A stretch of 64,000 bases of DNA from Dendrocalamus latiflorus (lineage: Eukaryota > Streptophyta > Magnoliopsida > Poales > Poaceae). Below the pieces are notes generated by a model that was given only the letters and a program-made list of their open reading frames with translations, searched no databases and was not told where the DNA came from. Every line of letters starts with the position of its first letter. Position 1 is the first letter of the stretch. Shown here one piece after another: positions 20,816-30,589 of the stretch. A program made the position numbers and the translations under genes. Location: the NCBI GenBank assembly GCA_017311315.1, contig CM029658.1, positions 27,948,629 to 28,012,628 of the forward strand, in the 5' to 3' direction.

Positions 20816-21187
20816 ATGATGGTGCTGCACGAGTTGTTCAACATGCCGTTCCCGACGGTGGCCGCGGTCGGGGGCGACGTGAAGACGTCCCTGGGCCTGG
20901 CGCTTCTGCTGGCCCACGACGACATCACGGTGCTGCAGGGAGCCAAGATTGAGGCGAAGGAGGTGCGGAACGGCCACGACGCCATGCCGCGGTACCTGGG
21001 GGCGCTGCTGCGGGACAAGCCGTCGTATCCGCAGATGAGCTCCGACCTAGTGCTCCGGTCCGTGACCATGGACGGATCAAAGTTGAAGTATTGGTACCTA
21101 ACCGATTACCCGTGCAGCAACTCGCGGTTGCTGGAGGGTACAGCCATTAACATCATTACTGAGATAACCGGTGGCATCCTCAATGGC

Positions 21188-21970
21188 TGTTGGAAATAAT
21201 CTTGTTTTAGAAGTCGTATCGGAGTCGGGTTTGTAATCGAAGTTGAGTTGAAGTAGGAATTAGAAGTCGGAGTCGGAATAGGTTTTGTATTCCTAATCGG
21301 AATCCGAGTAGGAGTCGTAGAGTTGGGTATAAAAGAAGGGGTAGACATGTAACCAAACATGTACCAAGCAATTGAGAAAATACAAAAAGAGGGAAAAAGA
21401 CACAAAGCTTTGTGTTGTCGTGTGTTTGTGCAATACGTGGTCGGAAGGACTCACGATCACCGCAAGCGTGATCGGGAGGAGTCACGACCACGGAAAAGTT
21501 TCCAGCAGGCGTGATCGACGGGTGCTACGATCACGGCAAGGAACAGTGTTGTTCCGACTACGTTGAGAAGGCTACGACCACGGTGAAGGTGGTCGTAAGG
21601 AGCAGCGACTACGCCGAGAAGGTTTGTATGTGATCGGAAGCAACTTCGATCACGTTCGAAGGAAGTGAACGTAGTCGAAAGGGTGTTTCGACTACGGTGA
21701 ACGGTGATCGCCAGCATCACTGCGTGTTTGTAAAGATTTACGATCACGGTATTCTTCGAGAGCGGTTGGAGGAAGACAGCGCTCGATAAGGAGGAGTGGT
21801 CGTAATTGCTACAGTGTTTTTACGACTACGGAGGAAAATCGATCGATAGAGTTTGAAGCGATCGGAACTGGTCGTAAGCATCCAGGACTGGTCGTATTCA
21901 ATTTCTATCTGGTCGTAAACGACTCTAACCGGTCGTAAAAGGTCCTGGGAGGTCTTAAGACTCTCCAACA
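21188..21970 (+). repeat. Copia 5' LTR
   Basis: 783 bp, TG...CA. It carries a TATA box, TATAAAAG at 21328-21335, that should drive the element's RNA. The downstream half is dense in GGTCGTAA, TACGACCACGG and CGATCACG words in both orientations. Confidence 0.95.
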
Positions 21971-21972
21971 TT

Positions 21973-21984
21973 TGGTATCAGAGC
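21973..21984 (+). other. Primer-binding site for initiator tRNA-Met
   Basis: TGGTATCAGAGC, two bases after the 5' LTR, is the standard copia primer-binding site for minus-strand DNA synthesis. Confidence 0.93.
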
Positions 21985-21993
21985 AAGGAAGCA

Positions 21994-23919
21994 ATGGAGG
22001 ACAAGTCTGCAGAGAAGAAAGTTGCAGGTGCGGAAGGCTCCGGTGGAAAGAAACCGCGAGCACCGATGAGAGGAGGTTCGGTACCATTCCAATTTCCTAT
22101 GCTGACCGACACAAATTACGGCCTGTGGGCCGTGAAGATGAAGATCGTCATGCGCGCTCTGGGAGTATGGACGGCTATCGAAGGAGATGCACCGGTCGAA
22201 GAGACTCAAGACCAAAGTGCTATGGCCGTCATATCGCAGGCTGTCCCCGACGAAGTCTTGATGACCATTGCAGAGAAGGAGACTGCAAAAGAAGCATGGG
22301 AAGCTATCAAGGAGATGCGCATTGGAGAAGAACGCGTCAAGAAGGCAAGAGCACAAGTGCTGAAGAGGCAGTTCGATCGCCTGGTCATGGGAGAGACCGA
22401 AGGCGTCGGTGAGTTCTCACAAAAACTGACGAGCTTGGCTGGCGAAATCCGAGCTTTGGGTGTTGAGTTGCCAGACTCAACAGTTATTGAGAGATTGTTC
22501 AGCGCAGTCCCCGACAGTTTCCTCCAAATTATCAGCACAATTGAGCAATTTGGAGACATGACAAAGATGTCGCTAACTGAGGCAGTCGGTCGCTTGCGAA
22601 TCTTTGAAGAAAGTCAGAAGAGACGGCATCAGGACAAGGAAGGAGGTAATCAGCTGCTGCTATCTCGTGCTCAGTGGGAAGCACTGAACGAGAATAAAAG
22701 CCATGAAAGTCACAACGACGATGCGAAGAGAGGTGGAGGACGCAACGACGGGAGCAGTCGTGGGCGTAACTCTGAAACCGGAAAATCGAATATACAATGC
22801 CACAAGTGCAAGAAATTCGGTCACTACGCTGCTGAATGTCGAAGCCACATACAATGCCATAACTGCAAAAAGTATGGGCATTTTTCAGCGAATTGCAGAA
22901 ACAAGAAGAGAGAGGATGAAGTCAATCTGGTTCAGATGGAACCGACTCTGCTGCTGTCGCAATGTACTGTAGCTGAACCGACAATGGTGATGCTACATGA
23001 AGGGAGAGTATTTCCTAGTTTGATGGAGAAGGGAGAGAAGACTCAAGACCAGTCAACAGATTGGTATCTCGACAACGGAGCAAGCAACCACATGACGGGC
23101 ACACACTCGTTGTTTCATGAACTAGACGAGAGAGTGCTCGGTAAAGTAAAGTTTGGAGACGGCTCAACAGTTCAAATCAAAGGAAAAGGAACAATCTTGT
23201 TAAAATGCAAGGATGGAAGTCAAAGACTGTTGTCAGATGTATATTATATACCAAGTCTTTGCAGCAACGTGATAAGCTTGGGCCAACTGACTGAAGAAGG
23301 GTACCGAGTTGAATTAAAAGGAGTTTATCTGAGGGTTTTTGACAGCAGAGAGCAGTTGTTGATGAGAGCACAAAAATCAGCAAATCGGTTGTACAAAATA
23401 CCGCTGAAAATTTGGAGACCAGATGATCTAAAGGAACCAGAGCCTGAAAGACTTCATCTCCTGGTGATCGAAAAACAGCATGAAGTCGTAAACAACAAGT
23501 CGGGAGAGTTGGAAGTCGTAACGAGAAGGTTGGCAGAAGGTTTTGGCTGTAGTCGAGAAGAAATTCGACCACGGCAAAAGACGATCGAACGTGGTCGGGA
23601 GTCACCACGACCACGGCAAAAGATGATCGAGCACGGTCGGCAAGTGTTACGACCACGGCAAATGAAGACTGGACGTGTTCGAGAAATCGTTCGACCACAG
23701 CAAACGGGTCCCAGGATCGGCCCGGATGGTCGAAGCAGCCAAAAGCCTGAAGTTTGGATCCCGAGTTGGCGGGAGAAAGCACGACGTGAAGAACGGTGGT
23801 TGAAAGCAAGACCACGCAACAGTGAAACAAGCAGCTGGTGGAGAAAAACATCCAAGGAAGAAACAGGAGAAAATCAACGTGATCGAGAAGGAGAATATCA
23901 ACATGATGGAAGCTACTAA
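21994..23919 (+). CDS. Gag-protease polyprotein of the copia element
   Basis: The 641-residue product has an N-terminal UBN2/Gag-like region (LTDTNYGLWAVKMKIVMRAL at about residues 38-57). Two zinc knuckles follow at about residues 269-282 (CHKCKKFGHYAAEC) and 288-301 (CHNCKKYGHFSANC), which bind the RNA genome. The retroviral-type aspartic protease motif WYLDNGASNHMTG has its catalytic aspartate at about residue 360. The usual GAG pre-integrase region tapers off near residue 480. From about 505 to the stop the chain is an arginine-rich tail encoded by words such as CGACCACGGCAAA that resemble LTR motifs. No integrase, reverse transcriptase or RNase H is encoded. The frame has no damage, in keeping with the element's youth. 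Confidence 0.92.
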   Translation: MEDKSAEKKVAGAEGSGGKKPRAPMRGGSVPFQFPMLTDTNYGLWAVKMKIVMRALGVWTAIEGDAPVEETQDQSAMAVISQAVPDEVLMTIAEKETAKEAWEAIKEMRIGEERVKKARAQVLKRQFDRLVMGETEGVGEFSQKLTSLAGEIRALGVELPDSTVIERLFSAVPDSFLQIISTIEQFGDMTKMSLTEAVGRLRIFEESQKRRHQDKEGGNQLLLSRAQWEALNENKSHESHNDDAKRGGGRNDGSSRGRNSETGKSNIQCHKCKKFGHYAAECRSHIQCHNCKKYGHFSANCRNKKREDEVNLVQMEPTLLLSQCTVAEPTMVMLHEGRVFPSLMEKGEKTQDQSTDWYLDNGASNHMTGTHSLFHELDERVLGKVKFGDGSTVQIKGKGTILLKCKDGSQRLLSDVYYIPSLCSNVISLGQLTEEGYRVELKGVYLRVFDSREQLLMRAQKSANRLYKIPLKIWRPDDLKEPEPERLHLLVIEKQHEVVNNKSGELEVVTRRLAEGFGCSREEIRPRQKTIERGRESPRPRQKMIEHGRQVLRPRQMKTGRVREIVRPQQTGPRIGPDGRSSQKPEVWIPSWREKARREERWLKARPRNSETSSWWRKTSKEETGENQRDREGEYQHDGSY

Positions 23920-23923
23920 AACA

Positions 23924-23938
23924 AGATTAGGGAGAGAA
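23924..23938 (+). other. Polypurine tract
   Basis: GATTAGGGAGAGAA immediately precedes the 3' LTR and primes plus-strand synthesis. Confidence 0.88.
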
Positions 23939-24721
23939 TGTTGGAAATAATCTTGTTTTAGAAGTCGTATCGGAGTCGGGTTTGTAATCGAAGTTGAGTT
24001 GAAGTAGGAATTAGAAGTCGGAGTCGGAATAGGTTTTGTATTCCTAATCGGAATCCGAGTAGGAGTCGTAGAGTTGGGTATAAAAGAAGGGGTAGACATG
24101 TAACCAAACATGTACCAAGCAATTGAGAAAATACAAAAAGAGGGAAAAAGACACAAAGCTTTGTGTTGTCGTGTGTTTGTGCAATACGTGGTCGGAAGGA
24201 CTCACGATCACCGCAAGCGTGATCGGGAGGAGTCACGACCACGGAAAAGTTTCCAGCAGGCGTGATCGACGGGTGCTACGATCACGGCAAGGAACAGTGT
24301 TGTTCCGACTACGTTGAGAAGGCTACGACCACGGTGAAGGTGGTCGTAAGGAGCAGCGACTACGCCGAGAAGGTTTGTATGTGATCGGAAGCAACTTCGA
24401 TCACGTTCGAAGGAAGTGAACGTAGTCGAAAGGGTGTTTCGACTACGGTGAACGGTGATCGCCAGCATCACTGCGTGTTCGTAAAGATTTACGATCACGG
24501 TATTCTTCGAGAGCGGTTGGAGGAAGACAGCGCTCGATAAGGAGGAGTGGTCGTAATTGCTACAGTGTTTTTACGACTACGGAGGAAAATCGATCGATAG
24601 AGTTTGAAGCGATCGGAACTGGTCGTAAGCATCCAGGACTGGTCGTATTCAATTTCTATCCGGTCGTAAACGACTCTAACCGGTCGTAAAAGGTCCTGGG
24701 AGGTCGTAAGACTCTCCAACA
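23939..24721 (+). repeat. Copia 3' LTR
   Basis: 783 bp, the same length as the 5' LTR, with about three substitutions between them and no indels. Confidence 0.95.
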
Positions 24722-24810
24722 ATGGCGAGGCGTACATCACCACCCGGAAGAGTTTGATCGTCCCCGAGTCGTGGAAGTCTGTATCCGAGTTCCTGGAGAA
24801 TAAGCATTGA

Positions 24811-25639
24811 TTCCGGCTCGTTAACTCTTGCTGTTATCTGATTTTTGTTATGATCAGTTCGGTTGCTAAAAACGTTTGACTATATCCCATGGTGCTTCAA
24901 TAGTTCAATGTAAGTTTCTCAAAGGAAAGAAGGGTTACTTACCAGTGTTTTCGAAATAAGTATTTTTTTCTAAAACTTCTTGTTTTCTATATTTTGGAGA
25001 TTCTTGTATCTGTCAGCGACAACAATGAAATGTTGAATAATCAATATAATGCAACGTCAATTGGACAAGTATGTTGTACAAGTCTTGCTACAAGTATATC
25101 ATTGTTATTGACAGTATAGTTTTTGTGGACTAAACTGGAGAGAGTGAAATTGTCCGCAAAATTTACAAGACGCTTCGCGTGTATCGGGCGTTGTTAGTCA
25201 CGAACACAATATTAATACAGCTAATCATTTCAATTGCATGCTTTTGCTGGAATATATTGGTTCGTATACCGTCCGAGACGTTCAATATGTCATTCGATAT
25301 TTTCCGAGACTAATATTTTATCTGTTGTACATATATATCGCTCCCATATATGCGTAAGGAACAGTAATGTTTTTTTAGGTATTTCAAAGCTAGATCAAAA
25401 TATATAATTATTGCGTACATTAAGTCATGATAAATAACTCACTTTTATTTTTCTGTAACATGGTAATAATGATAATTTTGTTAAATACAACAATTATAAT
25501 TTGAAAATGGTTATTATCTACAATCTTGATATATGATACCGACACTTTCATATTAGCTTTACCGACACATTTATATTAGCTTTGAAACTAAAGAATAAAC
25601 CTTATGTGAGTATTTTTAACGACATGAAACATACAGTTT
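24811..25639. other. Flanking sequence after the isomerase pseudogene
   Basis: AT-rich sequence with no gene or transposon end that I recognise. It runs up to the first block of CACTA subterminal repeats. Confidence 0.4.
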
Positions 25640-25986
25640 TTAGTAGTAACCGTCTGTGATAATTCACAGATAGTTATTCATACAAACCGTCTGTGATGTT
25701 CGCAGACATCACAGACGGTTTGTTTGAATAATTGCCTGTGAATTATCACAGACGGTTATTAATAGAAACTATCTGTGATGTTTTTCACTATCACAGACAA
25801 TTCGAATAAATAACCGTCTATGAAAATATCATAGATGGTTATTCGTATGAATCGTTTGTGATAGTTACGTCTCACAGACGGTACATTGTCACGCTTACAA
25901 AATAGTCTATGATAATTATAGCACAGACAATTCTCTATAAACTGTCAATGATGTAGCCGTCCAATATAGCATCTTTTGTAATAGTG
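25640..25986. repeat. CACTA subterminal repeats with terminus at 25986
   Basis: Many copies of TCACAGACGGTT and its inverse lead to TTTTGTAATAGTG at 25986, the inverse of a CACTATTACAAAAGATG terminus. The same block ends at 38188 and 52429, with the same sequence to its right, so this is part of a larger duplication. The left partner of this terminus is missing; similarity to 37841 begins abruptly near 25640. Confidence 0.75.
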
Positions 25987-26177
25987 GCTATTCTTTTCTT
26001 ATTACTCCATCCATTTCCAAACATTTCCAATATAGCATCTTTTGTAAAGCTTTTTCTGTTGGTTGGCAAGCTTCAAGAAATGCTATCCAAGCCCTCTGAA
26101 ATAAGCAGATCAACACAGTATACATCTAATTCACTTTCATTTCAGAAACAAGAACATCTATTTCACATATCAATTAA

Positions 26178-27353
26178 CACTACTACAAAAAAGCTCATCA
26201 CAAACAGTTCGGAAACGTCATCGTACATGGTTTTTGAACCGTCTATGCTTATGGGTCTGTAATACCCTAAATGCATTACAGACAAATTTTGAACCGTATG
26301 TGATACAATTATCACAGACGGTCCCTAAATAGAACTGTTTGTAATACGATTATAACAGACAATTCTTATTACGAACCCTGTGTGATAGTATATTATCACA
26401 GATGATTCTTACTATGAACCGTCTATGATAGTATATTATCACAGATGGTTCCTAAATCGAACCGTCTGTGATAAGTTTCGACCGAACTCAAAAATAGGCC
26501 TCCTTTAGTTCATCAACATTCACTAATTATGCTATTTGTGCTAATTATGCTATAAAACAATGCAATCAAAGAATGCAGATGAACCAAATCAACCCTATTT
26601 ATGAGAACAAGATCATCCTAGCCATATCCATGCAAGCATCACATGCAAGAACTAAGGCATCAACAAATAATTTTCACATGCATTATATCCATCCAAGCAT
26701 CAAGGAAGAGAGGAGAGGGGATCGAATAGGGGTATTAATAAAGTACTAGCGCCGATGAAAGATAGGAAACAGCAGTGTCACCGTGTGTCATGACGATGAT
26801 ACTACACAAGGCACTCTTACGACAAGAGTGCCTTGTGTAGTGAACCATAGCACCACAACCGGACGCGGAGGAGCTCTGGGGAGGCGGCCAACCTTTCGGT
26901 CGGCATCTTGGGGGAGCTAGCAGGCATATTGGTTTGGAGTGTGTTTGAGGGATGTGCGTGGGGGAGGCATATGTAAGGGTATTTGGGTAGCAGAACCGAG
27001 AGGTCGTGACACTTCAGTTTGAAGGTTTGAATAGAGAGGGCGGCAAAATATCACAAACGATTTTTAATACAAACATTTGTGATGAGATAATATCACAGAT
27101 AGTTTTTAATACAAATCATCTGTGAAGTATCACAAACAGTTTAAATAAAATTCGTCTATGATATTTCGCAATATCACAGACGGTTCTTACCAAGAATCAT
27201 ATGTGATACTTCACAGACAGTTTTCACCATGAATCGTCTGTGATATTTCTCTTCACAGACAATTTGTATTAAAATTGTGATTGTACTTAATACTGACGGT
27301 TTTGATTAACCGTTTATGATGATGCGTCTAGTTTAGCTTGTTTTGTAATAGCG
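26178..27353. mobile_element. Small non-autonomous CACTA element, copy 1 (1176 bp)
   Basis: It begins CACTACTACAAAAAAGCT at 26178. It ends with the imperfect inverse GCTTGTTTTGTAATAGCG at 27353, and TAA flanks both ends (26175-26177, 27354-27356). Subterminal TCACAGACGG-type repeats occupy about 26200-26480 and 27040-27340. The centre (about 26480-27030) is non-coding and contains a perfect 18-bp hairpin. A near-identical copy with the same TAA and flanks lies at 39783-40959. Confidence 0.85.
26801..26841. repeat. Perfect 18-bp hairpin inside the small CACTA element
   Basis: Arms 26801-26818 and 26824-26841 are exact reverse complements around a 5-base loop (ACGAC). In the paralogous element near 40410 the arms have mismatches. 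Confidence 0.9.
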
Positions 27354-27599
27354 TAACTGAAATGAAATAAATTATCCATCCGTGAACAAATACACACATG
27401 TACAATTAAGCTCAATCTTATCACAATCAAATTCATTTTACATTGTGGAACTCCCCATCTTTTTTATGACTTCAGACATCAAGAAGTATACACACTGCCC
27501 TCGAATTTTTTGGAGGTTAGTCTGTTCCAACACAGTTGTAGCGATGAATGCAACTTGTGAGTAGGAAGATCAATGTCATACCTACATATATAAATTATA

Positions 27600-28407
27600 A
27601 GTATGAAATAATTATTGCAAGATTGACAAACCTGAGGATCATTAGTCTTCGCTGAACCGATGAGAAGTTGTATGTTGTGGTGAACATAGAATCCATAGGT
27701 GTTGCCCAGCGTCAGCTGGTGGCACTGCAAAAATAGAATTGTTAGTTCGAGAGGCATTACTACGAAGTGTTATATAGGATTAATGTGTACTAGCGAATAC
27801 CGGGAAATCTAAATCGTGTCACAAGGCGTTGATCCCTCCCTTGGAATTACGTGCAGAAGCATTGTACGTGGTGAATGACCTATATGATTTCAAAAGGTTA
27901 GCCTTAGTCATTGGGAAAGACTACAATAGCGTTATCTATGGAGGAAATGTATTTACCTATCGATTAATTGTTAGATAACTGTGTAGTCGGTTTTGTTCTT
28001 CTTTTGAAAATCAAGGTATATTACCCTATTCTATTTTGGTATAATTAAAATTAGAATCTAGTGGAACCTACACAGGTATGTCGTCATGGTCATTAAACAC
28101 AAGTTCATGTTGTTTATAAAGTACAAATAAACAATTATAGCCATTAGTGCAGCACTTACCCTTAGTTGTAGGGCATAAGTATGAATTTCTTGTTGAGGTG
28201 AGCCAACAATGCCACCGTCATGCAATTCTCGACAAAGGATGCATCCTCCTTGATGATATCCATGGAGACCAATCGTGGGTCGAGGAAACCAACAAGTGAT
28301 TCCGTTAATCTAGCTTCAGTCACTATGTATATACACACACACAAAAGCAATGAGTTATATATGACATCTATCGGTATTACATGAACATAGACTGTGATTG
28401 TACACAC
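27600..28407 (-). pseudogene. Ulp1-like (C48) peptidase region of CACTA cluster copy 1
   Basis: On the minus strand, peptide pieces include FLDPRLVSMDII, LNKKFILMPYN and, after introns, GNTYGFYVHHNIQLLIGSAK. These correspond to plant transposon-encoded Ulp1 SUMO-protease domains, in which KKYILMPYN and GNT-C-GFYV are conserved. The catalytic cysteine of the last motif is replaced by tyrosine (TAT for TGT). A TAA stop follows LMPYN. The piece lies downstream of the Transposase_24 remnant in the same orientation, so the two were probably one gene. Ulp1 domains are known passengers of plant CACTA and MULE elements. Confidence 0.65.
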
Positions 28408-28599
28408 TTACAATGTCCAGCATTAGATGAGTGAGGCGTCGAGTCTGAAGAGAAAGAACAAGTGTCATACATAATGATACAAAATTAGCTACTCCAATAG
28501 GATTATCAATGGATCGAGTATTACAGAGATAATAATTATTACCAGGGTATCATTAATAGGAAAACCGTGGTCGCTTTCCAAGGTAGGGTTGTACGCGCA

Positions 28600-29500
28600 G
28601 CTATTCTGACGGTTGGCTGGGCTTGCTAGCACAGGAGCGGCGGAGTTTCCTGCTGATTTTCTCTATACCTTTGCATCTCATCTCTAACATACTCAGCGAT
28701 CTCCCCTCTAAGGGATGCCTTAATCTCCCCCAATAGCCATACCTCGCGCTTGGCTTTGGCTCTCTTTCTACTCCGGTACGCTTTGGAGTCCTTTGAGAAA
28801 CTATGTTTCCATAGAACATAAAGACCAAGACCTCTTGTGTGACCCGGTTGCTCCTTGTTTCCCAAGGTTGTGGAGAGTATATTTCACTCTCTGACTGCCT
28901 AGAATGAGCCTTAGGAATATTCTACACTTAGCACTTCCTACAAGAGCCCGACATGTCTTTTCTCTTCCTATGAAATTACATAGTAATTATAAACTAGACA
29001 GATTGATATCTTACCAGACGGTCGGACACTTCCTTGTTTGTGAGGTTTCGAAAGGAGATGGCCCCCGACGACAAGGTATAACTTGACAAGCAGGCTCTTG
29101 AATTTCTTCCACGCTTTGCACACCGCTAGCAATGCATATCATCGCACAGAGGCCTGGTGTTCTTCTGGGATCTCGAACAATTGAAAAACTTCCATCACCA
29201 GGTCATTTTTCCAAACTTCGGTCACATTCTTCCACGAATCGAATGTGATCTCAATCTACTCTCGTGCAACTATTCCAACCATTCTCTGAAATGCGGACAC
29301 TGCTTGATGAGGATTGAGAGGGATGCTGGACGCATCGACATTCGTGATGGTAAATCGGAACTCGGACCTTTACGATAGTCCTCTTCCACGGCACTTGGAT
29401 TTTTCAGATGACGGTGCATCACACACACCCAATGACAATGACGAAGAATGAGCGGACAACATCTTCCAAAGATAATAGAAGTAAGCAATTCTTAAGCCAA
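28600..29500 (-). pseudogene. TnpA-like Transposase_24 remnant, cluster copy 1
   Basis: Minus-strand frames contain GRTRGLG-like GHTRGLGLYVLWKHSF, then a charged helix with AEYVRDEMQRYREN, as in the C-terminal half of plant Ptta/En-Spm Transposase_24 proteins. A region matching 54640-54935 of the third cluster copy is deleted near 29078. Stops and frame changes break the gene. TnpA-type proteins bind the subterminal repeats and bring element ends together. Confidence 0.7.
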
Positions 29501-30059
29501 TTCTTGGGGAATTGGAATATGTTTCAAAAATCAATGTGCCAACTAAACCATAATTGTTAGGAAATATAGGCGGTGCATATAATATAATCAAAGTATATGT
29601 CTAGCAGCAAGTAAGTGACAACATCAATATGAAAACATGTAAATCTAGCATGTCATTTAAATAGGATAACACACTTGAAACATAGAACATGAAAACAATT
29701 AAAACTAGCAAGAAGCTCATGTTTTAATGTGATTATTGCTCTCAGTTGTAGAGTTGCCCAAGATTCACTCTTGGCCTTCTCAATACTTTGTCTATACTCT
29801 TCACAAATTGGAAATGATTACCACAGTTCAGATTTTGAGCTCTAAAAAGTTTTCAACTAAACAATTCACAAATAAAGTCCCAACTCACAAGGATACTACT
29901 TATTGCTAGTATAGACAAAGCAAGATTACTGAATCTCAAAAACAACAAGGATTCCACTAATACTAAAATCAAGCTATTGAGTATAGTGATTACTAAGATC
30001 ATAGAACCAAGTTGAATCAGCACAACCTGACAGTAACAAAGATGCTAGGGACCAAAAGG
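29501..30059. other. Intron/5' region of the TnpA-like gene
   Basis: AT-rich non-coding sequence between the TnpA remnant and its presumed promoter, matching about 44430-45000 in cluster copy 2. No independent gene is seen. Confidence 0.5.
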
Positions 30060-30345
30060 ATAGTAAGATGTTCCAACGGCGTTAGAGTGGGGAGTAGCGT
30101 TAGTACAGTGGGGACAAACCCTAGAGTGCTATATATATATATGGGAATAATCACAGACGGTTCTAGTTAGGAACCATTTGTGATATTTATAATTACAGAT
30201 GGTTCTAAAGTAAAACTGCCTGTAATAAGAAAACATCATAGACAGTTTTAAACATCACTAATGGTTTAAATTTAGAATCGTCTATGATGATAAATATCAC
30301 AGACGGTTTTACTTTAAAAACCGTCAGTGATGTTCCCTACTCACA
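30060..30345 (-). promoter_or_regulatory. Presumed TnpA promoter with internal CACTA repeats, copy 1
   Basis: On the minus strand, inverted TCACAGACGGTT repeats (30146-30335) are followed by a TATA-like ATATATATATAGC and a leader containing CTAGGGTTTG. That order (repeat array, TATA box, leader, TnpA frame) is repeated at about 45010-45265 and 55880-56262. The promoter role is inferred from position. Confidence 0.5.
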
Positions 30346-30589
30346 ATCACATGTATAACACACATTCTTATATACAAAAATACAAATTCACGTATATATC
30401 ACACTTTCTCATATACATAAATGCAAATTCACATATATATGACTTATTCTCATATACATAAGTGCAAATTCACAAATATATGACTCATTCACATTACATA
30501 AATGCAAATTCACATATATATCACACATTCTCATATACATATATAAAGGCAAATACAGAACATATGACACATAAGCATTTCATTCATCA

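Larger units (their letters stand above)
21188..24721 (+). mobile_element. Young non-autonomous Ty1-copia retrotransposon, Gag-protease only (3534 bp)
   Basis: Two 783-bp LTRs (21188-21970, 23939-24721) begin TGTTGG and end CCAACA. The 5-bp target duplication ATGGC is exact at 21183-21187 and 24722-24726. The LTRs differ at about three positions by eye (near 21727/24478, 21900/24660 and 21955/24707), which indicates a very recent insertion. A primer site complementary to initiator tRNA-Met and a polypurine tract are in place. The internal region codes only for Gag and protease; integrase, reverse transcriptase and RNase H are absent. It would need these proteins from a related autonomous element. 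Confidence 0.96.
20821..24810 (+). pseudogene. Enoyl-CoA hydratase/isomerase family pseudogene, split by a copia element
   Basis: The 5' piece (20821-21187) encodes VLHELFNMPFPTVAAVGG and LGLALLLAHDDITVL, homologous to residues 87-123 of the intact gene at 62120, and runs on through a diverged C-terminal region. The 3' piece (24722-24810) continues in the same frame through EAYITTRKSLIVPE to TGA at 24808. Between them sits a copia retrotransposon with target duplication ATGGC. The N-terminal third is gone; the sequence to the left belongs to a MULE transposase. Before the copia insertion this was therefore already a 5'-truncated copy. The family catalyses double-bond shifts or hydration of acyl-CoAs in fatty acid oxidation. 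Confidence 0.8.
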
